Part shown: one piece after another, positions 1 through 9,521 of the stretch | Layout of the letters: each line of letters begins with the position of its first letter | Numbering within the stretch: position 1 is the stretch's first letter | NCBI GenBank assembly: GCA_028284195.1 | Contig: JANQSE010000008.1 | Coordinates: forward strand, 124,001 to 188,000 | Source of the DNA: Balneola sp. | GTDB lineage: Bacteria > Bacteroidota > Rhodothermia > Balneolales > Balneolaceae | Reading direction: 5' to 3' | DNA length: 64,000 nucleotides | Made by a program: the position numbers and the translations under genes | Notes under the pieces: generated by a model | Database searches by the model: none | Told to the model about the DNA's origin: nothing | What the model saw: only the letters and a program-made list of their open reading frames with translations

Positions 1-1248
1 CTTTACTGTGAACATAAGAACTAATCCGATGAGCAACATGACAAGAATTGCAGACATACCCAGCCTTTGGCTCCCAAACTGAAGTGTTAAAAAACCTACA
101 AGAAATGGCCCGATAAACGATGTTACCTTTCCCGAAAGAGCAAGCAACCCAAACATTTGGTTGGTTAGCTCAGGGGGTGAAAGCCGAGCCATAAACGATC
201 TGGACGCAGCCTGAATAGGCCCCACAAAAATACCCAGAATTAATCCCCAAATAATGAACCAGGTTGTACTTTTCACAATAATTAAAGCAATGAGCGGAAT
301 AACCAAACCAACGATGGAGGCATTAATAGTAAACTTGCTTCCCGATTTATCATCCAACCAGGCAAAACCAAAAGCTCCAAGCCCGGCAGTTACATTTAAC
401 CCAATCCCGAACATCAAAATCTGCTCTTCATTCATATCAAAAGTACCCGCAGCATAAACACCACCTAATGCAAAAATGGTTACTATACCATCATTGTAAA
501 ACATTCTGGCGATTAAAAAGCGGACTATATTCTTAAACTTCTTTACTTCTTTTAGAGACTCTTTAATCTGAACAAAACCATGATGAATTGCTTCCTTTAT
601 TTTCTTTTGTTTAGATGGATTATCCGGCGTTTTAAAGAACAAGGGCAGGCTAAATAGTGCGTACCAAATTGCGGTTAGTATAAATGTTGCCCTTACTGGT
701 TCTGAAGTTTCTTTATCCAATCCCAGCCAAAGTCCATCCGTCTGAATGAAAGCAAACAGAGCTACCAACAAACAGGCCAAACCTCCTGCATAACCTAATC
801 CCCATCCCCAGCCGCTCCAACGGCCAAGTTTTTCCGGTGGAACTAAATCAGGAAGCATCGCACTATAAAAAATAAAGGCAAACTCGGCCCCGATCGTTGC
901 CAAAAATCCCATTGTTAAAGCCAGCCAAAGTGAATCTGTACCCGGCTCGGCAAACCATAGCAATGCACATGCAATAATGCATAAAATAGTAAATGCAGCG
1001 ATCCAGGGTTTTCTCCTCCCCGCTTGATCGGCAATGGCTCCGAATATGGGTGCGCCTATTGCAATTATAATTCCTGCCACACTGATCATGTTTCCCCATT
1101 GAGCTGTTCCAACCTCTACATTTTCAGCGATGGTTTTTGTGAAGTAGGCAGCAAAAATAAAAGTTTGGATTATTACGAAATATGAACTGTTAGCCCAATC
1201 ATATAATGCCCATGCAAAAAGCCCCTTAGTACCCGGTTTTTCTATCAT
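1..1248 (-). CDS. UMF1-family MFS transporter (3' end beyond the window)
   Basis: Reading the minus strand from an ATG at 1248 gives 416 uninterrupted codons running off the window edge, so the C-terminus is missing. The N-terminus carries the family hallmark LFAWALYDWANSSY, followed by about ten hydrophobic helices and the loop GAIADQAGRRKPW, a major-facilitator A-motif-like stretch after helix 2. This matches the UMF1 (Atg22/Vps22-like) branch of MFS permeases in the inner membrane. The substrate is unknown; eukaryotic relatives export amino acids from vacuoles, but bacterial members are mostly uncharacterised. It lies 121 bp downstream of tatD on the same strand and may be co-transcribed. 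Family call firm, substrate not determinable. Confidence 0.85.
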   Translation of the reverse strand, partial: MIEKPGTKGLFAWALYDWANSSYFVIIQTFIFAAYFTKTIAENVEVGTAQWGNMISVAGIIIAIGAPIFGAIADQAGRRKPWIAAFTILCIIACALLWFAEPGTDSLWLALTMGFLATIGAEFAFIFYSAMLPDLVPPEKLGRWSGWGWGLGYAGGLACLLVALFAFIQTDGLWLGLDKETSEPVRATFILTAIWYALFSLPLFFKTPDNPSKQKKIKEAIHHGFVQIKESLKEVKKFKNIVRFLIARMFYNDGIVTIFALGGVYAAGTFDMNEEQILMFGIGLNVTAGLGAFGFAWLDDKSGSKFTINASIVGLVIPLIALIIVKSTTWFIIWGLILGIFVGPIQAASRSFMARLSPPELTNQMFGLLALSGKVTSFIGPFLVGFLTLQFGSQRLGMSAILVMLLIGLVLMFTVK

Positions 1249-1369
1249 CGAAAAGATTTAATTCGTCCGAATATCTCTTAACTATTTGGAAAAGTAAAAT
1301 GAGAATTTAATTAAACACATACACTAAAACCGGTTAAATCGACGCTGGTTGCCCTCGATAACACTTTTT

Positions 1370-2140
1370 CTATTTAATCCCATCTAAACTAAATAATTTA
1401 CTCGCAGTTAAACTTGTTTTATTAACTAATTCGTTGACTTCCATTTTAAAAATATCAGCAAGCTTCTCTGCAATATACTTTATGAAAGAAGGTTCGTTTC
1501 TCTTTCCGCGCATTGGGCTTGGCGCAAGATAAGGTGCATCTGTTTCTAAAACCATTTTATCCAGGGGTAGCTGAGCTACCGTTTTATCCACTCCTCCATT
1601 CTTGAAAGTAACCACTCCACCAATTCCTAGATGTAAACCCATATCTATAGCTCGTTTCCCTTCTTCAACTGTTCCATTAAAACAATGCCATATTCCTTTT
1701 AATCTTCCATCCTGCTCTGTTTCAATCAAATCCAGAAGCTCATCTGTACTTTCCCTGTTGTGAAGCACAATCGGCTTTCCGGTTTGCTTAGCAATGCAAC
1801 AATGTATCTTCAGGCTTATTTTTTGATCGTTTACGAAATCTGTGCTCCAATAATAATCCAATCCTGTTTCTCCAACCCCAATAACTTCTTCCTTCTCACA
1901 AAGCTCTAACAATAACTCTTCAAAGTTCTCTGCAACTTCTTTTACATCACAAGGGTGGATTCCAGCCATTTTATAAAAAGTGATTGAATCATGAGTCAGC
2001 TGATCCATCTGTTTCAGAGATCCAATATCTATTGCTGGCATCAAAATAGACTTTACTCCTGCAGCAACAGCACGCTGCATTATTTCTTCTCTGTCTTTAT
2101 CAAAATCGGACAGATAAATATGAGAATGGGTATCAATCAT
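1370..2140 (-). CDS. tatD: TatD-family metal-dependent DNase/hydrolase
   Basis: A 256-residue protein, normal TatD length. Visible metal-site elements are THSH at residues 4-7, VGETGLDYYW near 90-100 (metal-binding Glu), LHNRE with the first downstream His, WHCFNG with the second, and ETDAPYLAP near the C-terminus with the conserved Asp. TatD proteins are TIM-barrel 3'-5' exonucleases acting on DNA and are linked to repair of peroxide damage; some remove D-aminoacyl groups from tRNA. Cytoplasmic, no signal peptide. Divergent from the AmpG-like gene, with about 106 bp between the two start codons that presumably holds both promoters. Confidence 0.93.
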   Translation of the reverse strand: MIDTHSHIYLSDFDKDREEIMQRAVAAGVKSILMPAIDIGSLKQMDQLTHDSITFYKMAGIHPCDVKEVAENFEELLLELCEKEEVIGVGETGLDYYWSTDFVNDQKISLKIHCCIAKQTGKPIVLHNRESTDELLDLIETEQDGRLKGIWHCFNGTVEEGKRAIDMGLHLGIGGVVTFKNGGVDKTVAQLPLDKMVLETDAPYLAPSPMRGKRNEPSFIKYIAEKLADIFKMEVNELVNKTSLTASKLFSLDGIK

Positions 2141-2246
2141 AATTGCTAAGAAACTACAGCTATTCTGAGTTTGGTTCCAAAAGCTATTTCGTTTATTCTT
2201 GAAGATCTTTATTCACAAAAATGAAACACCGGTATCAATTAGAACT

Positions 2247-3521
2247 ATGAGCTTTAACTCCGCTGCTGAAAAAAATCCCTGGTCGTGGATACCTACTTTG
2301 TATTTCACACAAGGCCTCCCCTACGTAATGGTTGTAACCGTTTCCGTAATCATGTATAAGGATCTTGGAATTAACAATACTGAAATTGCTCTTTACACCA
2401 GCTTGTTATCTCTGCCATGGGCATTAAAGCCGCTATGGAGCCCTTTTATCGACATTTTTAAAACCAAACGTTGGTGGACATATATTATGCAGGGGGTAAT
2501 TGGTGTATCGTTTGCCGGAGCAGCCATTACCTTAGCTACTCCTTTTTTCTTTCAGACGTCACTTTTTTTTCTTTTTGTGATCGCTTTTTGTTCTTCTACA
2601 CACGATATAGCTGCAGATGGTTTTTATATGCTGGCATTGAATGAGGAAAAGCAATCTTTCTTTGTTGGAATCCGCTCTACTTTTTTCCGGGCAGCTATGA
2701 TCAGCGGGGAAGGATTATTTGTTGTACTTGCGGGAATTATCGCTACATCATCAGGTAGCGTATCCTTTTCATGGATTTCTGTACTGGGGATTGTAGCTCT
2801 GTTAATGTTTGCGATGTCGGCTTTTCATGGGCTTATGCTTCCAAAGCCGGATGGCGACTTCCCAATTAGAAATGAAAGTGAACACCCTCTTAAAGCAGTA
2901 TGGGAAACTATTGTTGAATTTTTTAGAAAAGACCAGATTATTATTGCTGTGCTTTTCATTTTACTATACCGATTTGGAGAAGGCCAGCTGGTAAAACTAG
3001 CCGCTCCATTTTTACTTGATGGCAAGGAAATTGGCGGCCTGGGACTTTCAGTAACAGATGTGGGAGTTATAAACGGAACTTTTGGATTAATTGCTTTAAC
3101 CCTCGGTGGAATTTTAGGCGGAATTGTCATCTCCCGACATGGGCTAAAAAAATGGCTTTGGCCAATGATTGTTAGTATGAACCTACCTAATGCCGCTTAT
3201 TGGATATTAGCACATTACCAGCCGGATTCTTACACATTAATAAGCTCGTTGGTAGCTCTCGAAAAGTTCGGTTACGGATTCGGATTTGCTGGTTTTCTGA
3301 TGTATCTGATTTATATTGCACGAGGAAACCACAAAACAGCGCATTATGCGTTTGGTACTGCTTTAATGGCTTTTGGATTGACCATTCCGGGCTCAATTAG
3401 TGGTTTTATACAAGAAGCTGTTGGGTATGAACAGTTTTTCATCTGGGTGCTGCTGTCAACCATTCCAATTCTATTGGTAACTCCTTTTGTAAAGATTGAA
3501 GATAACTTTGGGAAAAAGTGA
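2247..3521 (+). CDS. ampG: AmpG-like muropeptide permease (MFS)
   Basis: About 424 residues from the ATG at 2247; an in-frame TTG at 2199 would add 16 poorly hydrophobic residues and is less likely. The protein has roughly 12 transmembrane helices and the family opening WSWIPTLYFTQGLPY, then LPWALKPLWSPFID, both typical of AmpG/PAT-type MFS permeases. AmpG imports GlcNAc-anhydroMurNAc (peptides) from the periplasm. The setting supports that role: convergent with an amidase, and close to NamZ- and NagZ-type hydrolases and an amino-sugar kinase. Sugar phosphates or acetyl-CoA transport (other PAT members) cannot be excluded from sequence alone. Confidence 0.8.
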   Translation: MSFNSAAEKNPWSWIPTLYFTQGLPYVMVVTVSVIMYKDLGINNTEIALYTSLLSLPWALKPLWSPFIDIFKTKRWWTYIMQGVIGVSFAGAAITLATPFFFQTSLFFLFVIAFCSSTHDIAADGFYMLALNEEKQSFFVGIRSTFFRAAMISGEGLFVVLAGIIATSSGSVSFSWISVLGIVALLMFAMSAFHGLMLPKPDGDFPIRNESEHPLKAVWETIVEFFRKDQIIIAVLFILLYRFGEGQLVKLAAPFLLDGKEIGGLGLSVTDVGVINGTFGLIALTLGGILGGIVISRHGLKKWLWPMIVSMNLPNAAYWILAHYQPDSYTLISSLVALEKFGYGFGFAGFLMYLIYIARGNHKTAHYAFGTALMAFGLTIPGSISGFIQEAVGYEQFFIWVLLSTIPILLVTPFVKIEDNFGKK

Positions 3522-3551
3522 ATTGCTTCTAACACTGTCCCATCCGTCTTG

Positions 3552-5336
3552 CTAATCGTTTTCTAGCACCGTGCTTTCCAAGTAGAATTCCTCTAACCCT
3601 TCAACAATTTGAATGGCCATTTTTTCCTGAAATTCAGGATTAGTGAGAAGAATTTCTTCTTCCGGGTTAGATAAAAAGGCGGTTTCAATCAATACATTTG
3701 GAAATTCAGTAGGAGCATTTAATGTAAAATTAAAATTTCCCGTTAAGCCATAATCTTTCAAACCAAGGTTAGTCATTCGCTTATACATGATCTCTGCCAA
3801 AGGCTTAAACGCTATATGTTTATAAAAAGCCCCTGTTCCACCAGCTCTTAACGGATCAGTTCCATAGCCAATTGAATTTGCATGAATACTTACTAATAAA
3901 TCAGCTTGATTCTCCAGAATAATATCTTTTCGTTCAGTCATAAACACATAGCTATCGTCTGAACGTGTCATAATTACTTTGGCACCGGCTTCTTCAAGCT
4001 TTGTTTTCAGAATTTCAGAAATTTCCAGTGTTACTTCTTTTTCCTGATTTCCTGCTGCTCCTAACGATCCATTGTTATCTCCTCCATGCCCTGCATCAAC
4101 GGCAATAACTCTATCTTTTAAAGGCTGTAATGAATCTTTAATTACCGGCGTATGTTTTACTTCCACATTAAGGGTAGATCCCCATCCATAACCGACTGAA
4201 TACCCCCAGTTCTGATCGCCTTCGAGCTCAATAATCAGCCGAAAGCGTTCATTTTCTTCTTGTCGCCAATCCACACTTTTTATTCCATGAGAAGTGAGGT
4301 GTTTTATCTTCCAGTTTGTATTTGAAGTGGCACCAAAAACATCCACGACAATTTTATTGGGATTAAGCTCTTGATAGGTAATGTATGGCAGTTTTTCTGA
4401 CAAGGTGAGCCGAATGAGACTTGTTTTTGAGCTACCTGATATTCTAATGTTACCAGTTAAGGATGAAACCGGTTTAATATTTTTATCCATTAACTCAACA
4501 AAACCAGTCGGTATCCAGGCATCAAGGGTTTCTGACAATCTTACTTTATAGAAATCGTTTTGCTTCCCAACAATATTCAGCTTTACTCCCTTTTGGATGT
4601 TTCCATACCTTGCGCCGCCAAGCCGGTCGGTACCTAGCCCAACATTGAGATAAGCATTTTCAGCTATTACCTCTCCCACTATCGGTTTCTTCAAAAAACT
4701 TACTTTGGCTGTGGTTTCTCTTTTATGATATCCAAACATGCCTTTCCTGACCTTAAAGGTGATTTTACGATCCCTTACTTCATCTCCATTTTTTACTACG
4801 TATATACCACGATAAATTCCTTCTTTATCATCAACAAGTTCTGCAGGGACCTCCTCCATTGGGATGTTTCCCGTAAAACCATTGATATTGAAATAAGCGT
4901 TCTCGCCGGGTTTCCCTTGGAATTGAACCATCAGTATTTCTCCATTTCCCAGCCAAACATCGCCTTCCGGAAGTACCATTAAGTCGCTGATTACATTTTT
5001 ATCAAGGTTAGGCATATTGGGCTTAGGGCGGATCAAATACATGGTATGAGAAAGCTCTTTGTTACCCAAAGCCACTTTAAAGCTAATAGCAGTAGTATCT
5101 TCTTCGTGATTAATTAACGCTACAAATGCCCCGCTTGAATAAACCTTTACTTCTTCGCCATTTATAAATGCTTTTGCCTGCGGATGTGTGTTTGCTGCAA
5201 CCCGGTATTTTGAAAAGGAATAAACGACGGTGTCCTGCTCAGGAATTATAATATTCAAATAGAGTGAGTCTGATTGTTGAGCACTTACTTTTATTGCTGA
5301 ACATAAGCAGACAATAAATAACAGCCTGATTTTCAT
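3552..5336 (-). CDS. Secreted N-acetylmuramoyl-L-alanine amidase (AMIN + Amidase_3)
   Basis: 594 residues. An N-terminal Sec signal (hydrophobic core then VSAQQ, about 1-20) precedes beta-rich regions: an SH3-like segment around 215-280 and an AMIN-like segment around 290-385 (LTLSEKLPY...NKIVVDVFGA). The catalytic Amidase_3 domain spans about 410-585 with VDAGHGG (Zn His), NQEKEVTLEIS (Zn Glu), VSIHANS (Zn His) and IETAFLSNPEEE (catalytic Glu). It should cleave the MurNAc-L-Ala bond in the periplasm, releasing stem peptides. Its start lies one base after the stop of the namZ-like gene, so the two are one transcription unit. Longer than a minimal amidase because of the wall-binding N-terminal modules. 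Confidence 0.92.
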   Translation of the reverse strand: MKIRLLFIVCLCSAIKVSAQQSDSLYLNIIIPEQDTVVYSFSKYRVAANTHPQAKAFINGEEVKVYSSGAFVALINHEEDTTAISFKVALGNKELSHTMYLIRPKPNMPNLDKNVISDLMVLPEGDVWLGNGEILMVQFQGKPGENAYFNINGFTGNIPMEEVPAELVDDKEGIYRGIYVVKNGDEVRDRKITFKVRKGMFGYHKRETTAKVSFLKKPIVGEVIAENAYLNVGLGTDRLGGARYGNIQKGVKLNIVGKQNDFYKVRLSETLDAWIPTGFVELMDKNIKPVSSLTGNIRISGSSKTSLIRLTLSEKLPYITYQELNPNKIVVDVFGATSNTNWKIKHLTSHGIKSVDWRQEENERFRLIIELEGDQNWGYSVGYGWGSTLNVEVKHTPVIKDSLQPLKDRVIAVDAGHGGDNNGSLGAAGNQEKEVTLEISEILKTKLEEAGAKVIMTRSDDSYVFMTERKDIILENQADLLVSIHANSIGYGTDPLRAGGTGAFYKHIAFKPLAEIMYKRMTNLGLKDYGLTGNFNFTLNAPTEFPNVLIETAFLSNPEEEILLTNPEFQEKMAIQIVEGLEEFYLESTVLEND

Positions 5337-5337
5337 T

Positions 5338-6594
5338 TTATTTATACAGATGATATTTCTGTGATTTTACCCTGAAAGAATCTACATCTTTATTGAAATA
5401 ATCCAAGACATCCGAAACTTTATAAGATTTTTTGAAACGTATTCTTATTTGGTTAGAACCTAATACTTTATCGAACATTGTCCAACGATTTTTCCCTTCT
5501 TCAAGAATATCCCTTTCCGGATACATGTTCTTAAGCACCTCCATCGCATAAAACTGTAAGCTCATAAGATGCACCTGGCTGTAATCTGTAAAGTGAATTT
5601 GAACACCCCGCAGCGTTTTGCCTTTATCTTTTCCATAATAAGGTTTGTACACAGTTGGACGAAACCCGACACCGGAGATGTTTAATGTATTCATTTCTTC
5701 TGCAAATGCTTTTTCTTCTATCCATTCGGCACCATACAGCTGAAAAGGCAGTGTATAGCCAACACCTTCAGATATAACCCCCAACTCTCCCATTATTCCC
5801 GTGGCAACATAATAATAAGGTGAATCTGAATGAGGAATGTGAGGAGATGTTGGCACCCATGGTAAACCGGTTTGTGCAAAAGTCATTGACCGGCTCCAGT
5901 TTTCCATTTCAATAACAGTCAGCTCTGCTTTCTTGTCATCTTCAAGCCATCCTTCTTCGTTAATCATAGACGCAATCTCGCCAGGGGTAAGCCCATATAC
6001 ATATGGAACAGGATATTGACTTACAAAAGAAAAATATCCCTCTTCCACTATATTTCCTTCAATTCTGTTACCCCCTAAAGGATTAGGCCGATCTAATACT
6101 ACAAACTCGATATCATTTTCTGCAGCTGCTTCCATTGCCAGGCCCATTGTGCTTATATACGTATAAGACCTGACTCCTATGTCCTGAATATCATACATCA
6201 AAACATCAATTCCTTCCAGCATTTTTGATGTCGGCTTTCTTGTGCTTCCATACAATGAAAATACAGGCAATCCGGTTACTTCATCCGTATAGTCAGCAAT
6301 CTTATCTCCGGCAGAAACCTCCCCCCGCACGCCATGTTCAGGGCCATATAAAGCAACTAATTCAATGTTTTTCGCTTCATACAAAATATCGATGGTTGAT
6401 TTCAGTTTTGAATTAATGCCAGTAGCATTGGTAATTAACCCGATCCTTTTTCCTTCAAGCTCTTTAAAGTTATTTTGAGCCAACACCTCAATTCCGGTTT
6501 TAACTTTTGCTCTTTTTGTCTGATTTTGAGCACAAGCAGAATTAATGCAAAGCACCGTCAATACTAAAAAGAAAGGAGTTTTATATGTTTTCAT
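5338..6594 (-). CDS. namZ: NamZ-like exo-beta-N-acetylmuramidase (DUF1343)
   Basis: 418 residues with an N-terminal export signal ending near CAQNQ (SAC at 19-21 could also act as a weak lipobox). The mature part shows typical DUF1343 blocks: GLITNATG, ALYGPEHGVRGEVSAGDKI, SLYGSTRKPT, MYDIQDIGVRSYTYISTM and VVLDRPNPLGG. The Bacillus subtilis member NamZ removes terminal MurNAc from the non-reducing end of peptidoglycan fragments and is encoded beside an amidase and NagZ. The same companions occur here, so cell-wall turnover in the periplasm is the best role. First gene of the namZ-amidase pair, divergent from nagZ with a 94-bp shared promoter region. Confidence 0.9.
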   Translation of the reverse strand: MKTYKTPFFLVLTVLCINSACAQNQTKRAKVKTGIEVLAQNNFKELEGKRIGLITNATGINSKLKSTIDILYEAKNIELVALYGPEHGVRGEVSAGDKIADYTDEVTGLPVFSLYGSTRKPTSKMLEGIDVLMYDIQDIGVRSYTYISTMGLAMEAAAENDIEFVVLDRPNPLGGNRIEGNIVEEGYFSFVSQYPVPYVYGLTPGEIASMINEEGWLEDDKKAELTVIEMENWSRSMTFAQTGLPWVPTSPHIPHSDSPYYYVATGIMGELGVISEGVGYTLPFQLYGAEWIEEKAFAEEMNTLNISGVGFRPTVYKPYYGKDKGKTLRGVQIHFTDYSQVHLMSLQFYAMEVLKNMYPERDILEEGKNRWTMFDKVLGSNQIRIRFKKSYKVSDVLDYFNKDVDSFRVKSQKYHLYK

Positions 6595-6688
6595 ATGTAG
6601 TTTTAAAGAAATCCGTAAATCTTCCGAAAATTATTACTTCCATACTTACACTTTTGTAACGAATCATTAAAAGAATTTCGAACAACTA

Positions 6689-7753
6689 ATGCCAACTTCT
6701 ACTCCTAAAATCAGCGAGCTTACACTAAGAGAAAAAATAGCTCAGTTATTTGTCATGGGCTTTCGGGGCGGCAAATGCAAAGCGGGTTCCGAAATACACA
6801 ACATGATTACCGAAGACAAACCTGGAGGAGTGATTTTATTCGACAAAGATATGGTAAGTAATAAGCCAGTTAAGAATATAGAATCTCCCAAACAAGTTCG
6901 CGAGTTGACCAATCAACTTCAACAGGCTTCCAAAATTCCACTTTTTATTGGTATAGACCAGGAAGGTGGGGTCATCAATCGTTTAAAGCCGGAATATGGT
7001 TTTCCAAAAACCAGATCTCACCTACACTTGAGCCAAATTGACAATGTACCGGCTACCCAAGAAGAAGGAGAACTTATTTCCAGAACGCTGGCTGAATCGG
7101 GTATAAATCTAAACTTTGCACCTTGTTTGGATCTTTCTTTGAACCCGGAAAGCTCCATTATCTCGAAAAAAGAACGAAGTTTTGGCTATACGCCAGAAAA
7201 AGTCATCAAACACGCAAAAGCTTATATAGAAGGACATCAAGTAAATGAGATTCTTACCTGTTGCAAGCATTTTCCCGGGCATGGAAGTGCAGCAGGTGAT
7301 ACTCACTCCGGTTTTGTGGATGTCTCAAAATCATGGATTGATGAAGAAATAGAACCCTATAAGTACCTCATAAAAAATAACCTTTGCCCTATAATTATGA
7401 CGTCCCACATTTTTAATAAGAATTTTGATAAACAATACCCTGCCACACTTTCAAAAAAGGTCATAACTAATTTACTTCGCGATGATCTAGGCTTCAATGG
7501 CCTCGTTGTTACAGATGATATGCAAATGAGGGCAATTTCGGATTATTATGGATTGAAACAATCACTAATGCTCGGTATTAACGCGGGGATAGATCTGTTT
7601 TGTTTTGGAAACAACCTGCTGGAAGAAACAGTGGAACTTAGCAAAGCTATAACTGCGGTTGAAGAACTTATTGAAAATGGTGATGTAAGTAATGAACGCA
7701 TTGATGAATCTGTTCAACGAATTCTAGCCACCAAAAAAACCTGGCTGGCTTAG
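6689..7753 (+). CDS. nagZ: NagZ-type beta-N-acetylglucosaminidase (GH3)
   Basis: 354 residues with no signal peptide, so cytoplasmic. GH3 signatures are FIGIDQEGG near 90, the NagZ-specific loop CCKHFPGHG...GDTHSGF near 190-207 (the acid/base His-Asp dyad), and VVTDDMQMRAI near 275 (catalytic nucleophile Asp). NagZ removes non-reducing GlcNAc from muropeptides. Together with the AmpG-like importer this gives a cytosolic recycling route producing free GlcNAc and MurNAc species. The gene is divergent from namZ and ends one base before the stop of the convergent amino-sugar kinase. Confidence 0.92.
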   Translation: MPTSTPKISELTLREKIAQLFVMGFRGGKCKAGSEIHNMITEDKPGGVILFDKDMVSNKPVKNIESPKQVRELTNQLQQASKIPLFIGIDQEGGVINRLKPEYGFPKTRSHLHLSQIDNVPATQEEGELISRTLAESGINLNFAPCLDLSLNPESSIISKKERSFGYTPEKVIKHAKAYIEGHQVNEILTCCKHFPGHGSAAGDTHSGFVDVSKSWIDEEIEPYKYLIKNNLCPIIMTSHIFNKNFDKQYPATLSKKVITNLLRDDLGFNGLVVTDDMQMRAISDYYGLKQSLMLGINAGIDLFCFGNNLLEETVELSKAITAVEELIENGDVSNERIDESVQRILATKKTWLA

Positions 7754-7754
7754 C

Positions 7755-8597
7755 TTACACTCTTGAATAAAATTCAGCCAGTTCTTCGATTGGTTGTTGA
7801 ATTATTTTATGCAAATTTATTGATCTCTCATCCAAAACTTCTCTTAATATGCTTTGGTAATTAAATGCAATTGAGCCTGCAAAGCCAACAGGTAATGTTT
7901 TACTTTCTTTAAAGTATGCAAGCTGTTTATCAACAAAAACTTCGAATCCTTTTTTGAACAACTTTTCTACGTAAGGATGATCTTTATATACCTGTAATCC
8001 TTTTAAAAGAGAACTTATAAATTGATTTGGTTTCGATTCTTTATACACCCTGTCTAGTATATTCTGCAATGTTAAATCGTACTCTTCCCTCAAAACTTTC
8101 TGGATTTCTTTGGGCATTTTCTGGTAGTAGTAATCATTCAGAAGCTGCTTCCCGAAATAACTACCACTTCCTTCATCACCTAATACAAAACCCAACGAGG
8201 GGCTCGTTTTTATAATTTCTACCCCATCAAACAGGCCAGCATTAGATCCGGTTCCTAAAATGCATACAATACCTTTTTCTTTGCCAAAACATGCAATCGC
8301 CGCACCTTTCAAATCAGTGTCGATGATTATTTTATCAAATTTAAAACTCTTAGAAAGTACCGACTTTAAAACCAATTTCTGAGAATCATTCCTAACACCT
8401 GCACCATAAAAATATAATGCATCAATCCGGATATTTTTGAGATGTTCGCTTAACTCATTAATCTCATGAACCAATGCTACTTCATCCTGGAAGTACGGAT
8501 TTAATCCATTTGTTGAAAAGTACGTTTTGTTTCCATTTCCATGAAACAATATCCAATCTGTTTTTGATGAACCACTATCTGCTACAAGTATATTCAT
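7755..8597 (-). CDS. N-acetylglucosamine kinase-like ATPase (BadF/BadG/BcrA/BcrD family)
   Basis: 280 residues in the ASKHA fold: phosphate-1 loop ADSGSSKTDW at 6-15, ILGTGSNAG near 115 and LGDEGSGSYFGKQL near 140. This is the form seen in GlcNAc/MurNAc kinases of Bacteroidota and in MurK. It most likely phosphorylates GlcNAc released by NagZ. Sugar choice (GlcNAc, MurNAc or both) cannot be read from sequence. The gene is last in the minus-strand run HU-ruvX-def-fmt-kinase, 5 bp after fmt, which ties amino-sugar salvage to a translation operon while its likely partner nagZ converges on it. Confidence 0.87.
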   Translation of the reverse strand: MNILVADSGSSKTDWILFHGNGNKTYFSTNGLNPYFQDEVALVHEINELSEHLKNIRIDALYFYGAGVRNDSQKLVLKSVLSKSFKFDKIIIDTDLKGAAIACFGKEKGIVCILGTGSNAGLFDGVEIIKTSPSLGFVLGDEGSGSYFGKQLLNDYYYQKMPKEIQKVLREEYDLTLQNILDRVYKESKPNQFISSLLKGLQVYKDHPYVEKLFKKGFEVFVDKQLAYFKESKTLPVGFAGSIAFNYQSILREVLDERSINLHKIIQQPIEELAEFYSRV

Positions 8598-8602
8598 TGA
8601 AA

Positions 8603-9517
8603 TTAGTTTAGCACACCTGCCACTTTATAGCCATTTAAAAAATCTACAGCACTCATTCGTTTTTTCCCGGATAGTTGAAGCTCCAGGATTTCGACAGTCC
8701 CTTCCCGGCAGCCTATTAAGAGCTTGCCATCTTTTTCAAAAAAATCACCTGGATCAGCATTTACAAAAGGCCCCAGCACTGACTTATAAAACTTGATCTT
8801 TTCATCATTCAACATAGCCCACGCTGCCGGAAAAGGGCTTAAACCGCGAATTTGATTGTGTACTTCTTTGGCTTCTTTGTGAAAGTTCAGTTTGGTATTT
8901 TCGTTAAATAATTTTGGAGCAGATGTAGCCTTTAAATCATCCTGAGCTTTCAATTCGTAGCTTTGCTGTTCAATCTGATTTATTGCTTCCAGCAAAGCTT
9001 CGCTGCCTTCAATCATTAATCGATTATAGACATCGCCTGTGGTTTCATTGTCTGAAATAGGCATCTTTTTTTGAAGGATTATATTGCCTGTATCTACTTT
9101 CTCATTTAGGAAAAATACAGTACAACCTGTTTCTTCTTCCCCATTAATTACCGCCCAATGAATAGGAGCTGCTCCACGGTATTTTGGAAGTAGTGAAGCA
9201 TGAAGATTAACAGAACCGATTTTTGGAATTTCAAGAATGGATTTGGGCAATACACGAAATGCTACTACTACGAATAGGTCCACGTCTTCTGCTTTGAGTT
9301 TTTCTTCAAACTCCGGTGAGCCAAGATTTTCAACTTCGATTACTTCAAGACCTAACTCCAGAGCTTTTGCCTTAACAGGGGTTGGAGTAGTTTCTTTACC
9401 CCTTCCCCTTCTTTTGTCCACGCTACTTACAACCGCTTTAATGGAATGATGTGAATTTTGAATAGCTTGCAAACTGGGGATAGCAAAATCGGGCGAACCC
9501 ATAAACACAATGTTCAT
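8603..9517 (-). CDS. fmt: Methionyl-tRNA formyltransferase
   Basis: 304 residues. The N-terminal formyltransferase fold starts MGSPDFA, continues through DKRRGRGKETTPTPVKAKA, the NLHASLLPKYRGAAPIHW block near 106-123 (catalytic Asn and His) and VDTGNI (catalytic Asp). A C-terminal OB-like domain follows, with GLSPFPAAWA linking them. It formylates initiator Met-tRNA using 10-formyl-THF. The gene lies 4 bp after def, the classic def-fmt pair, within a minus-strand operon. Confidence 0.97.
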   Translation of the reverse strand: MNIVFMGSPDFAIPSLQAIQNSHHSIKAVVSSVDKRRGRGKETTPTPVKAKALELGLEVIEVENLGSPEFEEKLKAEDVDLFVVVAFRVLPKSILEIPKIGSVNLHASLLPKYRGAAPIHWAVINGEEETGCTVFFLNEKVDTGNIILQKKMPISDNETTGDVYNRLMIEGSEALLEAINQIEQQSYELKAQDDLKATSAPKLFNENTKLNFHKEAKEVHNQIRGLSPFPAAWAMLNDEKIKFYKSVLGPFVNADPGDFFEKDGKLLIGCREGTVEILELQLSGKKRMSAVDFLNGYKVAGVLN

Positions 9518-9521
9518 AGCA

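Noticed and set aside
863-1099. 78-codon minus-strand open frame within the first gene
   Set aside because: Out of frame with the UMF1 transporter, which gives a coherent membrane protein over the whole 1-1248 stretch.
2199-2246. TTG start for the AmpG-like gene
   Set aside because: The ATG at 2247 gives the usual short polar N-terminus before WSWIPTLYF; the added residues show no conservation pattern.
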